35,708 bases of DNA, from positions 1 to 35,708 of the forward strand of contig CACZAM010000018.1 of assembly GCA_902779185.1 (NCBI GenBank), in the 5' to 3' direction. Below, piece after piece: positions 6,845-14,398 of this stretch. Within the stretch, counting starts at the first letter, position 1. Each line of letters starts with the position of its first letter. Made by a program: the position numbers and the translations under genes. The notes beneath the pieces were generated by a model. The model was not told the origin of the DNA. It worked only from the letters and a program-made list of their open reading frames with translations, and ran no database searches. The DNA comes from an uncultured Eubacteriales bacterium (GTDB lineage Bacteria; Bacillota; Clostridia; Peptostreptococcales; Anaerovoracaceae).

Positions 6845-7575
6845 TGAGCAAAGTGAACTGCAGCCTCACTGTTGAGATGAGAGCGATGCCGAGCATGTGC
6901 GATGAAAACTCGCTCATGAGCATACCGGCTATCCTTGACATGTTTCAGGATATAGCAGGCATTCATGCGGAATCTGTCGGCATAGGTGCTCTTGAACTCG
7001 AAGAGAGAGGCCTTTTCTGGATCGTTTCAAAGCTCAGGCTCAGGATCAGCAGCAGACCGCAGGTACAGGATATGCTTGAGGCTGCAACATGGATTCAGCC
7101 TGCGGAAAGGGTCAGCTGCGAGAGAGACTGGTCGCTCAGCAAAGACGGTGAGCAGCTTGCCTATGTCAGAAGCATATGGGCGGCGCTCAGAAGAGAAAAC
7201 TTCAGGCCCGGTCACATGGCGGATTTCTATCCGGATTCGGATTTCAGCATAGCGCCGCCCGATGACATACCTTTCACCAGAATGGGGAAGAACTTCGACA
7301 GCGCTGAGCCTATAGGAGAATACAGGATACGGTCTGTGGATATTGACAGGGGCGGTCACATGAACAATGTAAATTACGTGAGGGCCATGCTCGGATGCTT
7401 AAGTTGTGCGCAGCTTGCGGAAATGAACATAAAAGAGCTGGATATGCAGTTTCTTCTTCAATGCTACGAGGGTGATACGATAAGATTCGTGAAGCGCCCA
7501 TCGGAGGACGGTCTTATGGAAGTCGGCGCCCTTAATGAAGAGGGAAAGGTCTGTTTCATGGCAGCGGTAAAATAG
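6844..7575 (+). CDS. Acyl-ACP thioesterase (FatA/FatB-type double hotdog)
   Basis: A 243-residue protein of the bacterial acyl-ACP thioesterase family, which hydrolyses acyl-ACP to release free fatty acid in the cytoplasm. The N-terminal hotdog has the typical MLDIFQDIAG-like helix (IPAILDMFQDIAGIHAES) and RGLFWIVSKLRLRI; the second hotdog opens with RIRSVDIDRGGHMNNVNYVR (about residues 164-183). The catalytic Asp and His of the D-x-N-x-H-N-N region are present, but the Asn usually two residues before the His is Gly here (GGH). Length is typical of bacterial members (about 240-260). ATG overlaps the ROK stop, so it is co-transcribed. A terminator follows directly. Confidence 0.87.
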   Translation: MSKVNCSLTVEMRAMPSMCDENSLMSIPAILDMFQDIAGIHAESVGIGALELEERGLFWIVSKLRLRISSRPQVQDMLEAATWIQPAERVSCERDWSLSKDGEQLAYVRSIWAALRRENFRPGHMADFYPDSDFSIAPPDDIPFTRMGKNFDSAEPIGEYRIRSVDIDRGGHMNNVNYVRAMLGCLSCAQLAEMNIKELDMQFLLQCYEGDTIRFVKRPSEDGLMEVGALNEEGKVCFMAAVK

Positions 7576-7580
7576 GCAAC

Positions 7581-7608
7581 AAAAGAGCGGGCGATATGCC
7601 CGCTTTTG
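7581..7608. terminator. Bidirectional intrinsic terminator
   Basis: AGCGGGC (7586-7592) pairs with GCCCGCT (7598-7604) around a GATAT loop, flanked by AAAA on the left and TTTT on the right. It sits between the convergent thioesterase and acetyltransferase genes and can end transcription from both sides. Confidence 0.85.
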
Positions 7609-7613
7609 TGATG

Positions 7614-8171
7614 TCAGAATTCCTTGCGCAGTATGTAGCGGCGCTTTCCGCCATACAGCTCTCTTTCATCGACTATGTCGAAGTTGAGAACCAGGAAGTT
7701 CCTGTAGCTGTAAGGATTGTCAGGGGAGATGGTAGTCAGCGCTTCCGTAGCGCCCATCTCCGAGGCCATGCCTAGACGCAGTTTGTTGAAAATGCGCTGT
7801 ATGCCGCGGCCTCTGTATTTAGGAGCCACCATTGTAAGGTCCATGGATACGGTCTTTGCCAGCTGATCTCTGTCATAGTTGAAGTATTTGCCATAGTTTT
7901 CCGGGTTGTCAGGGTCATTCGGTATCATAACGGAATAACCTGCGACCTCTCCGTCACACTCTGCGATAATGCAGATATCATGCTCAAGCTGACCCAGGGA
8001 TTCTTCTCTGGTGAAAGTAGCGTACAGATCCTTGTCAGGCAGAGCCTCAACTATTTCGTTCTGAAGAGCGATCACCTTGTCAAGGTCATCTACCGTAGCT
8101 CTCCTGAAATCTATGAAAGTCGGCTCGCCCTTGCCGTCCATAACTTCGTATTTGAAAGGTAAAGTCTTCAT
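7614..8171 (-). CDS. GNAT family N-acetyltransferase
   Basis: A 185-residue acetyltransferase on the minus strand. A substrate-binding N-terminal part (FRRATVDDLDKVIALQNEIVEAL) precedes a GNAT core with VAGYSVMIPN and the acetyl-CoA motif APKYRGRGIQRIFNKLRL at about residues 115-135. The C-terminal strand NPYSYRNFLVLNFDIVDE is typical of the fold. GGAGGA lies 7 bases before the ATG. The gene is alone on its strand, has its own promoter facing away from the superoxide reductase operon, and ends at the shared terminator. Substrate not inferable. Confidence 0.85.
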   Translation of the reverse strand: MKTLPFKYEVMDGKGEPTFIDFRRATVDDLDKVIALQNEIVEALPDKDLYATFTREESLGQLEHDICIIAECDGEVAGYSVMIPNDPDNPENYGKYFNYDRDQLAKTVSMDLTMVAPKYRGRGIQRIFNKLRLGMASEMGATEALTTISPDNPYSYRNFLVLNFDIVDERELYGGKRRYILRKEF

Positions 8172-8217
8172 TCTGCAGTCCTCCGTCTGTTTCTTTTCCG
8201 TGTCCGTTCAATATATT

Positions 8218-8247
8218 AATCTAACACGCTAAATCGACAGGCGTCAA
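8218..8247 (-). promoter_or_regulatory. Candidate promoter for the minus-strand acetyltransferase gene
   Basis: On the minus strand, TTGACG (complement of 8242-8247) and TAGATT (complement of 8218-8223) are 18 bases apart, and the -10 is preceded by TGT, an extended -10. It points into the acetyltransferase gene and is back to back with the superoxide reductase promoter. Confidence 0.45.
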
Positions 8248-8266
8248 CAAAAAAGCTCTCCTGTAA

Positions 8267-8295
8267 TTGCCCGTTTTGCCGCTCTATGCTAAAAT
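8267..8295 (+). promoter_or_regulatory. Promoter of the superoxide reductase-flavodiiron operon
   Basis: TTGCCC (8267-8272), a 17-base spacer and TAAAAT (8290-8295), with TGC directly before the -10, form a well-built promoter with an extended -10. Transcription should start near 8302. Confidence 0.6.
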
Positions 8296-8312
8296 TATCA
8301 AGATGAAATAAA

Positions 8313-8325
8313 GGTAACTGTTACC
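8313..8325. promoter_or_regulatory. Perfect 13-base palindrome in the superoxide reductase leader
   Basis: GGTAAC-T-GTTACC lies about ten bases after the expected transcription start and abuts the ribosome site (GGGAGG, 8326-8331). Its position suits a repressor operator or a small RNA hairpin limiting ribosome access. The binding protein is unknown. Confidence 0.45.
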
Positions 8326-8337
8326 GGGAGGATAATT

Positions 8338-8715
8338 ATGGAAATGAAATTCTATCAGTGCGCACATTGCGGACAAATCGTAGCAATCGTAAAGAAGACA
8401 GGCGTTCCTGTGATCTGCTGCGGAGAGCCTATGAAAGAGATCGTGGCCGGAACCACAGACGCTGCAGTTGAAAAGCACGTCCCTGTATTTGAAGTTAAGG
8501 GTGATGTTGTAGAGGTAAAGGTAGGAGCTGCGGAGCATCCGATGGTTCCTGAGCACTTCATCGAATGGATCGCTCTGAAGACAAAGCAGGGCAATCAGAG
8601 AAAAGCTCTCAACCCGGGTGAAGCACCTGCTGCCTGCTTCAAAATCTGCGACGGTGACGAGGTGGAGGCAGTATACGCTTACTGCAACCTGCATTCGCTC
8701 TGGAAAGCTGAATAA
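8338..8715 (+). CDS. dfx: Desulfoferrodoxin / superoxide reductase (2Fe type)
   Basis: A 125-residue class I superoxide reductase. The N-terminal desulforedoxin-like iron site uses Cys8, Cys11, Cys27 and Cys28. The catalytic site has Glu45 and His47 (EKHVP), His67 and His73 (HPM...EHFIEWI), Cys116 and His119 (CNLH), numbering almost identical to the Desulfovibrio enzymes. Known: it reduces superoxide to hydrogen peroxide without making oxygen, taking electrons from rubredoxin or similar, in the cytoplasm of anaerobes. The flavodiiron protein gene follows 24 bases downstream, forming a two-gene oxygen-defence operon. GGGAGG precedes the ATG. The regulator encoded at 2014 carries a second copy of this domain. 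Confidence 0.96.
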   Translation: MEMKFYQCAHCGQIVAIVKKTGVPVICCGEPMKEIVAGTTDAAVEKHVPVFEVKGDVVEVKVGAAEHPMVPEHFIEWIALKTKQGNQRKALNPGEAPAACFKICDGDEVEAVYAYCNLHSLWKAE

Positions 8716-8739
8716 TATAACTAAGGAGAAGATTCAAGA

Positions 8740-9921
8740 ATGAAGATTTCAAATGATATCCTGTATGTAGGTGTCAACGATCATGACATCGACCTCTTTG
8801 AAGGCCATTATATCGTTCCTGAGGGAATGGCATACAACTCATATGTAGTAAAGGGAGAAAAGACGGCCGTTATGGATTCTGTTGACGCTCATTTTACAGA
8901 TGAGTGGATCGGAAAGGTAAAGGAAGCCGCAGGCGCTCCTGATTACCTTGTTATCCAGCACATGGAGCCTGATCACTCCGGATCCATCATGGGATTCATG
9001 GAAGCGTTCCCTGAGGCAAAGATCGTTTCCTCGCAGAAGGCATTTGTGATGATGGCAAATTTCTTTGAGGGTGAAGACTTCGCTGACAGAAGAGTCGTTG
9101 TAAAGGAAGGCGATACTCTCGACCTCGGCGGACATGTACTGAACTTCATCGCAGCACCGATGGTACACTGGCCTGAGGTCATCATGACCTATGATGCGAC
9201 AGATAAAGTACTGTTCTCGGCAGATGGCTTCGGAAGATTCGGAGCACTTGATAAGATCGGCGAAACCAGCGAAGAAGATGACGACTGGGCATGCGAGGCA
9301 AGACGTTATTATTTCGGTATTGTTGGAAAGTATGGCCCGCAGGTGCAGGCAGTACTGAAAAAGGCTGCAAAGCTCGATATAGAGATCATCTGCGCACTTC
9401 ACGGTCCGGTACTCGTTTCAGACCTCGGATACTATCTCGGCCTTTATGACACATGGTCAAAGTATGAATCAGAATCGAAAGGCGTAGTGATCGCATATAC
9501 TTCCGTATATGGCAATACGAAAAAAGCTGTTGAGCTCCTTGCAGAGAAACTCGAAGCAAAGGGTGTGCCTGAAGTAGAAGTCACCGACCTTGCCAGAGAT
9601 GACATCGCTGAAGCAGTTGAGGACGCATTCAGATATGATACAGTCGTATTTGCTACAACGACATTCAACAACGGTATCTTCCCGTTCATGAGAGAATTCA
9701 TTGATTCACTGGTTGAGCGCAACTATCAGAATAAAAGGCTCGCGTTCATCGAGAACGGTTCCTGGGCTCCTCAGGCTGCAAAGGTCATGAAAGGCATGCT
9801 AGAGGGTTGCAAAAACATGACATACTGCGAGAACGATGTAAAGATCGTATCTGCTCTCAACGACGACAGCAGGGCTCAGCTCGAAGCACTTGCTGAAGAA
9901 CTCGCGGCAGCATACAGATAA
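8740..9921 (+). CDS. fprA: Flavodiiron protein (FprA-type oxygen/NO reductase)
   Basis: A 393-residue class A flavodiiron protein. The metallo-beta-lactamase half carries the diiron ligands His74, Glu76, Asp78 (HMEPDH, with His79), His143, Asp162 (FSADGFGRFG) and His221 (ALHGPV). The C-terminal flavodoxin half starts near residue 248 with the FMN phosphate loop AYTSVYGNTKKA and has TTFNNGIFP and ENGSWAP flavin contacts. Known: these cytoplasmic enzymes reduce oxygen to water or nitric oxide to nitrous oxide, fed by rubredoxin. Being co-transcribed with superoxide reductase indicates a joint response to air exposure. AAGGAG precedes the ATG; a strong terminator follows. No rubredoxin gene is in the window. 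Confidence 0.96.
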   Translation: MKISNDILYVGVNDHDIDLFEGHYIVPEGMAYNSYVVKGEKTAVMDSVDAHFTDEWIGKVKEAAGAPDYLVIQHMEPDHSGSIMGFMEAFPEAKIVSSQKAFVMMANFFEGEDFADRRVVVKEGDTLDLGGHVLNFIAAPMVHWPEVIMTYDATDKVLFSADGFGRFGALDKIGETSEEDDDWACEARRYYFGIVGKYGPQVQAVLKKAAKLDIEIICALHGPVLVSDLGYYLGLYDTWSKYESESKGVVIAYTSVYGNTKKAVELLAEKLEAKGVPEVEVTDLARDDIAEAVEDAFRYDTVVFATTTFNNGIFPFMREFIDSLVERNYQNKRLAFIENGSWAPQAAKVMKGMLEGCKNMTYCENDVKIVSALNDDSRAQLEALAEELAAAYR

Positions 9922-9943
9922 ACCGTAAAGCAGCAAAAACTAT

Positions 9944-9976
9944 AAACGGAGCATCACGGTGATGCTCCGTTTTTCT
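9944..9976 (+). terminator. Intrinsic terminator after the flavodiiron gene
   Basis: ACGGAGCATCA (9946-9956) pairs perfectly with TGATGCTCCGT (9960-9970) around a CGG loop, with AA before and TTTTT after. The near-symmetric flanks could also serve the convergent csoR gene. Confidence 0.9.
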
Positions 9977-9995
9977 GTACCAGCAAATAAATTAT

Positions 9996-10400
9996 TTACC
10001 TGATGAACTTGTCGATTGCCTTATTCAGTTCTTCGATGGTGTCGAGATCGTCCTTCTTTACGGCATCGATGATGCAGGTCGACATGTGCTCCTTCAGTAT
10101 CACCCGGCTGACCGACTTAATGGCTGATTCGATAGCCGAAAGCTGTATCAGCACCTCGGAACAGTCGCGGCCGTCTTCCACCATGCGCTTGGTGGATTCC
10201 ATGTGACCGATTATGCGGCTCATTCTGTTGAGTACGGATTTTGTATGCTCAGGCGAGTGAACGTGGCCATGTTCGTGATGGTGGGAACCGTCGCCATGTA
10301 CATGTGTATGCGTATATTCGTGACCTGCCTCGTCTACATGTGTGTGCTCATGAAAATGCTCATGTGTATGTGTGTGACCGTGTTCGTGATTATCTGACAT
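9996..10400 (-). CDS. csoR: CsoR/FrmR-family metal-sensing repressor with His-rich N-terminal extension
   Basis: The frame is open further upstream, but the minus-strand ATG at 10398-10400 has GGGAGG just before it and starts MSDNHEHGHTHTHEH, so I call 134 residues. Residues 1-52 hold 20 histidines. Residues about 53-134 are the all-helical CsoR fold (DUF156). Cys80, His105 and Cys109 have spacings of 25 and 4, the same as Cys36-His61-Cys65 of the copper sensor CsoR. Known: metal binding releases the repressor from DNA. The His tail could collect nickel, zinc or copper. A C-tract/G-tract inverted repeat in the upstream region is a candidate operator, implying autorepression. No copper or nickel exporter gene is adjacent, so its other targets are unknown. 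Confidence 0.87.
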   Translation of the reverse strand: MSDNHEHGHTHTHEHFHEHTHVDEAGHEYTHTHVHGDGSHHHEHGHVHSPEHTKSVLNRMSRIIGHMESTKRMVEDGRDCSEVLIQLSAIESAIKSVSRVILKEHMSTCIIDAVKKDDLDTIEELNKAIDKFIR

Positions 10401-10437
10401 TTCAGCCTCCCGGGTATCTGCTTTTCTGATTAAATGC

Positions 10438-10466
10438 ATTGTAACAAAAGAGCCGGAGAAAGTTAA
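10438..10466 (-). promoter_or_regulatory. Candidate csoR promoter
   Basis: On the minus strand TTAACT (complement of 10461-10466) and TACAAT (complement of 10438-10443) are 17 bases apart, with TGT before the -10. It is directly downstream of the inverted repeat at 10467-10479, so bound repressor would cover its -35. Confidence 0.55.
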
Positions 10467-10479
10467 CCCCGTGCCGGGG
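10467..10479. promoter_or_regulatory. Candidate CsoR-type operator
   Basis: CCCCG-TGC-CGGGG forms a perfect 5-bp inverted repeat inside A/T-rich flanks (TTAA before, ATTATA after). C-tracts facing G-tracts between A/T edges are the known architecture of CsoR/RcnR family operators. It abuts the -35 of the csoR promoter. Assignment to this repressor is inferred from position and pattern. Confidence 0.5.
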
Positions 10480-10511
10480 ATTATACCGCACATCTTTAAT
10501 AAAGAGCCGTT

Positions 10512-10537
10512 TTGATGTACAATTAAATAACTATAAT
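10512..10537 (+). promoter_or_regulatory. Candidate glsA promoter
   Basis: A perfect TATAAT lies at 10532-10537. TTGATG at 10512-10517 is only 14 bases away, shorter than ideal, so the exact -35 is unsure. The leader to the ATG is about 60 bases and contains a small inverted repeat (CGCT-TCCGG-AGCG). Confidence 0.45.
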
Positions 10538-10602
10538 CTGATATTGCAAAGCATTTACGCCCGCTTCCGGAGCGGAGCGGTGACCGTAACAGGGAGGTCA
10601 AA

Positions 10603-11676
10603 ATGGCTGATAATACAAACGAAAAACTGCAGGCAAGAGAAACGATGACAATTGAACCTGTAATCGACAAGCACTATCAACTGATAGAAACGAAGAAGGC
10701 AGAGGAGATAATCGAAAGGGCAATGAACCTTGCCAGGGAGGAGATCCCGAAAGGCGCTGTGGCGACATACATTCCGGAGCTGGGCAAGATGGATCCGCAT
10801 CAGCTTGGAATATGCCTTTATCCTCTCAAGGGCGAAAAGATCTGCATCGGCGATTACGACACAAGATTTACGATACAGTCTGTTTCAAAAGTAATAATGC
10901 TTATAGTCGCTCTCGAAGTGTGCGGGCTGAAGTCTGTGTTCAAAAAGGTAGGCATGGAACCTTCCGGAGAAGCTTTCGACTCTCTCGTAGAACTCGACGT
11001 GAGCAATTCGAAACCTTACAACCCGCTGATCAATTCGGGAGCCCTGGCAGTATGCGGACTTCTTCTGCCTGAGGTATCGTTCCAGGATATGATCAGATAC
11101 ACGAGAAACGTTTGCTCAGACATGGGCATAGAGCTGAACGAGGCGGTGTTCGACTCAGAGATGAAGACATGCTCCCGTAACCGCTCCATTGCTTATCTTC
11201 TCGAGAGCAAGGGTATAATCACAACAGATGTGGAGGACACGCTGAGGTTTTACACTAAGATGTGCTCCATGAATGTCACTGCCGAATCACTTGCAAATCT
11301 CGGAAAGAAACTTGCAAATGACGGTGTATGCAGCATCGACGGAAAGAGATACATGTCCTCTCGCACTGCCCGTATCGCAAAGACGCTCATGCTGACATGC
11401 GGCATGTATGACGGCTCCGGAACCTTTGCCATCAAGGTAGGCATACCTACAAAGTCCGGAGTGGGCGGCGGACTGCTGTCAGTCTCTGACAAGCGCGCGG
11501 GCATCGGAGTATTCGGACCTGCGCTCGATGCTCAGGGCAACAGTATCGCCGGATGCAAGCTCCTCAGAGAGATATCCAACAAGCTCAGGCTTAACCTCTT
11601 CTATGACCCTGAATGGGACAAGGAAAACTCGGAAGATACTGTGCTGAAGGATATGCAGGCAAGATCAGTAATGTAA
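10603..11676 (+). CDS. glsA: Glutaminase A
   Basis: A 357-residue glutaminase of the serine-dependent beta-lactamase-like family, converting glutamine to glutamate and ammonia in the cytoplasm. Ser93-x-x-Lys96 (QSVSK) is the catalytic pair. Other hallmarks are NPLINSGALAVCGLL (substrate Asn), CSRNRSIAYLLES, and the glycine-rich PTKSGVGGGLLSV with FGPALDAQGNSIAG near the C-terminus. Bacterial GlsA is usually about 305-330 residues; the excess is an N-terminal extension of roughly 25-30 residues. GGGAGG lies before the ATG. It heads a run of genes with gaps of 0-18 bases reaching phosphoglucomutase at 18037. The divergent neighbour is csoR, but no metabolic link to metals is evident. Confidence 0.93.
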   Translation: MADNTNEKLQARETMTIEPVIDKHYQLIETKKAEEIIERAMNLAREEIPKGAVATYIPELGKMDPHQLGICLYPLKGEKICIGDYDTRFTIQSVSKVIMLIVALEVCGLKSVFKKVGMEPSGEAFDSLVELDVSNSKPYNPLINSGALAVCGLLLPEVSFQDMIRYTRNVCSDMGIELNEAVFDSEMKTCSRNRSIAYLLESKGIITTDVEDTLRFYTKMCSMNVTAESLANLGKKLANDGVCSIDGKRYMSSRTARIAKTLMLTCGMYDGSGTFAIKVGIPTKSGVGGGLLSVSDKRAGIGVFGPALDAQGNSIAGCKLLREISNKLRLNLFYDPEWDKENSEDTVLKDMQARSVM

Positions 11677-11677
11677 G

Positions 11678-12262
11678 ATGAATATAACGGTTTATTGCGG
11701 AGCAGCGGAAGGAAAGGATCCTGAATTCATAGCGCGTGCCAGAGAACTTGGTGCGTGGATGGCAGCCAAGGGTCACACACTCGTCTACGGAGCAGGCAAC
11801 TCCGGAATGATGGGTGCTGTTTCGGATGCTCTGATCGAAGGCGGCGGCGAGGCTATCGGAGTCACGCCGCGGTTCTTTATTCTGGCTGAAGAGACGCGCG
11901 ATGATCTCGCTGAAGTCGTGATCTCAGATGATATGTCAACAAGACGCAACTGGATGATAGAAAACGGGGACGCCTTTATTGCTCTTCCGGGCGGAATGGG
12001 CACACTCGATGAGATCACTGAGGTAATGACATACAAGAGACTCGGGCTTCTCGGCAAGGTCAATAAGCCGGTGATGATCTATAACGTTAACGGATATTAT
12101 GACCGCTTCTTCAGCTTTCTGGACGACATGCTGGAGCAGGGTTTCTGCAGGCAGATTGACCGCGATAATGTAATAGAGGTCACATGCCTGGAGGATATAG
12201 TGCGAGCACTCGAGTGCGTCGGCAGCATAGATGAAACAAGGACTTCAAAGTACGACGGATAA
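11678..12262 (+). CDS. LOG family protein (TIGR00730, nucleotide 5'-monophosphate nucleosidase-like)
   Basis: A 194-residue Rossmann-fold protein. GAGNSGMMGAVSDALIEGGGEAIGV (about 35-60) binds phosphate, and LPGGMGTLDEITEVMTYKRLG (about 104-124) contains the PGGxGTxxE signature of LOG/lysine-decarboxylase-like proteins. R88 in STRRNWM is the conserved Arg before it. Despite the old lysine decarboxylase label, characterised members are cytokinin riboside 5'-monophosphate phosphoribohydrolases; in bacteria that do not make cytokinins they likely cleave purine nucleoside monophosphates. One base separates it from glsA, and the next ATG abuts its stop, so it belongs to the glsA transcript. Confidence 0.9.
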   Translation: MNITVYCGAAEGKDPEFIARARELGAWMAAKGHTLVYGAGNSGMMGAVSDALIEGGGEAIGVTPRFFILAEETRDDLAEVVISDDMSTRRNWMIENGDAFIALPGGMGTLDEITEVMTYKRLGLLGKVNKPVMIYNVNGYYDRFFSFLDDMLEQGFCRQIDRDNVIEVTCLEDIVRALECVGSIDETRTSKYDG

Positions 12263-14395
12263 ATGAAGAATCTCTTCAGAACGCTTATACCTTATAAATG
12301 GACTGCATTGCTTGTTCTGCTTCTTATGGCAGGACAGGCTTTTTGTGAGATGAATTTGCCTCAGTATACGCAGGCGCTTATCGACACGGGCATCCAGAAC
12401 AGGGGAATAGAGCACATAGTACCTGAAGCGATAACGGGAAGGGAGTTCAACGCTGCTGAAATCATGATGACAGAGGATCAGAGCGCGCTGTGGTATGACG
12501 CGTTCAGCATCAGCAGCGCGGAGTCTGATGAGGTGTACTACAGGAGGGAGATGTCTGAGGAAGAGCTCGATTCGCTCGATGAAGCGCTTCTGACGCCTCT
12601 GGTGATGCGCTACGCTGAGAAAAACGGAGAGACTTTGTCTGACGCGGAGGCTGCGGCCGGCAGCGGAAGCGGGAACGTCACCGCCATCAGCGGAAAAAGC
12701 AGGGAGATAAACAGCAACATGCTCGCGATGGGCATTGCGTACGCCGGAGACTGCGATCAGGAAGCCGGCCTCGATCTTCTGGCCATACAGAATTCGTTCA
12801 TGTTCAGATGCGGCGGCCTTATGCTGCTTATGTCTGTTTCCGTAATGGTATTCACCACTTTGATATCACTGCTGGCAGCAAGAGTAGGAGCCAGCATAGG
12901 ACGCGATCTGAGGTCACGCCTTTTCGCGAACGTAATGTCTTTTTCAAACGCGGAGATGACAGAGTTCAGGACGTCCTCTCTGATCACACGTGCTACTAAC
13001 GACATACAGCAGGTGCAGATGACATCTACGATGATGCTGCGAATGATGCTCTTTGCTCCGTGTATCTGCACGTGGTCAATCATAAAGGTGTATCAGACCC
13101 ACGCGCATATGAACTTTGTTATAGTGACGGGTGTCATAGCCATATTGCTCATGGCAGGAGCCATGTTCGTGATAGCGATGCCTAAGTTCAGGATCATGCA
13201 GTCGCTCATAGATGCTCTTAACGCGGTATCCCGCGAGATACTGACGGGCATACAGGTTATCCGCGCTTTCGGAAGGGAAGAGACCGAGGAAGAGCGCTTT
13301 GACAAGGCAAATACCGATCTGTACAGGAATCAGCTCTTCGTAAACAGGGCGATGATCTCGATCACTCCTATACTGATGATCATCATGTACGGACTGTCCA
13401 TATGGATCACCTGGGTAGCTGCAGGCCGCATCGACGCGGGCGGTCTTCAGGTAGGAACGATGACAGCGTTCATCGCTTACTCGATGGAGATAGTGTTCTC
13501 CTTCCTTATGATTGCCAGCATGGCGATATTCATTCCGAGAGCGGGCATAGCTGCGGACAGAGTCTATGAAGTGCTGAATACAGAGACTTCGATCAAAAAC
13601 AGGGAGGACGCGGCGATCCTGCCTGCTGAAGGGGAGCGCGGTCACAGGACAGGTGCAGAGATCAGGTTCGAGCATGTTACATTCAGGTATCCGGACGCGG
13701 AAGAGGACGTTCTGACTGACATCGATTTCACCGCGAAGCCGGGCGAGACGACCGCGATAATCGGAGCGACCGGCTGCGGAAAAACTACGCTCATAAACCT
13801 GATACCGAGATTCTTCGATGTCACTGAAGGCCGGGTCACGGTCGGCGGCATCGATGTAAGGGATATCAGTCTTGAATCGCTGAGAGACGCGATAGGATAT
13901 GTGCCTCAGAAGGGAATGCTCTTCTCCGGTACGGTTGCTGAGAACATACGCTGGGGCGACGAGGACGCCAGTGAAGAAGAAGTAAGATTTGCTGCTGAGA
14001 TAGCGCAGGCGACTGAATTCATAGATGAAAGACCTGAAGGCTTTGACAGAGAGGTGTCACAGGGAGGAGCCAATGTATCAGGAGGTCAGAAACAGAGGTT
14101 GGCGATCGCAAGAGCGGTGGTCAAAAAACCTGCGATAATGATTTTTGATGACTCATTCTCGGCCCTGGACATGAAAACAGACGTGACTCTCAGGAAAGCG
14201 CTGGCGGAGCATATTACAGACAGCACGCGTATCATAGTGGCGCAGAGAGTAGGAACCATACTTCACGCGGAGCAGATCATCGTGCTCGATGAGGGGAAGA
14301 TAGTAGGAAAAGGTACTCATACGGAACTTATGAAGACCTGTGAGATATACCGGGATACGGCGGTATCCCAGCTGTCGGAGGCAGCGCTCGCATAG
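12263..14395 (+). CDS. ABC half-transporter (exporter), degenerate catalytic site, large extracellular insertion
   Basis: A 710-residue membrane-fused ABC exporter subunit. TM1 (about 12-30) is followed by a long polar region (about 48-170) before TM2 (about 173-195), an extracellular insert also known in BmrC-type subunits. In the nucleotide-binding domain Walker A is at 501-508 (GATGCGKT), the signature VSGGQ is canonical, but the residue after Walker B is Asp630 (IFDDS) instead of Glu, and the H-loop His is Gln661 (VAQR). This subunit cannot hydrolyse ATP normally at its own site. With the partner at 14399 it should form a BmrCD/TM287-288-like heterodimer. ATG directly abuts the stop of the LOG gene. 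Substrate unknown; drugs or lipids are usual. Confidence 0.92.
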   Translation: MKNLFRTLIPYKWTALLVLLLMAGQAFCEMNLPQYTQALIDTGIQNRGIEHIVPEAITGREFNAAEIMMTEDQSALWYDAFSISSAESDEVYYRREMSEEELDSLDEALLTPLVMRYAEKNGETLSDAEAAAGSGSGNVTAISGKSREINSNMLAMGIAYAGDCDQEAGLDLLAIQNSFMFRCGGLMLLMSVSVMVFTTLISLLAARVGASIGRDLRSRLFANVMSFSNAEMTEFRTSSLITRATNDIQQVQMTSTMMLRMMLFAPCICTWSIIKVYQTHAHMNFVIVTGVIAILLMAGAMFVIAMPKFRIMQSLIDALNAVSREILTGIQVIRAFGREETEEERFDKANTDLYRNQLFVNRAMISITPILMIIMYGLSIWITWVAAGRIDAGGLQVGTMTAFIAYSMEIVFSFLMIASMAIFIPRAGIAADRVYEVLNTETSIKNREDAAILPAEGERGHRTGAEIRFEHVTFRYPDAEEDVLTDIDFTAKPGETTAIIGATGCGKTTLINLIPRFFDVTEGRVTVGGIDVRDISLESLRDAIGYVPQKGMLFSGTVAENIRWGDEDASEEEVRFAAEIAQATEFIDERPEGFDREVSQGGANVSGGQKQRLAIARAVVKKPAIMIFDDSFSALDMKTDVTLRKALAEHITDSTRIIVAQRVGTILHAEQIIVLDEGKIVGKGTHTELMKTCEIYRDTAVSQLSEAALA

Positions 14396-14398
14396 CGG

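Noticed and set aside
10250-10395. Repeated CATGAG/CACATG-like pattern on the DNA, considered as a tandem repeat or CRISPR-like array.
   Set aside because: It is the codon echo of the His/Thr/Glu-rich CsoR tail; units are irregular and there are no spacers.
10401-10670. Long upstream open extension of the csoR frame (adds 90 residues).
   Set aside because: It would run through its own promoter elements and the glsA promoter, lacks a ribosome site, and the GGGAGG-preceded ATG at 10398-10400 begins the His-rich tail.
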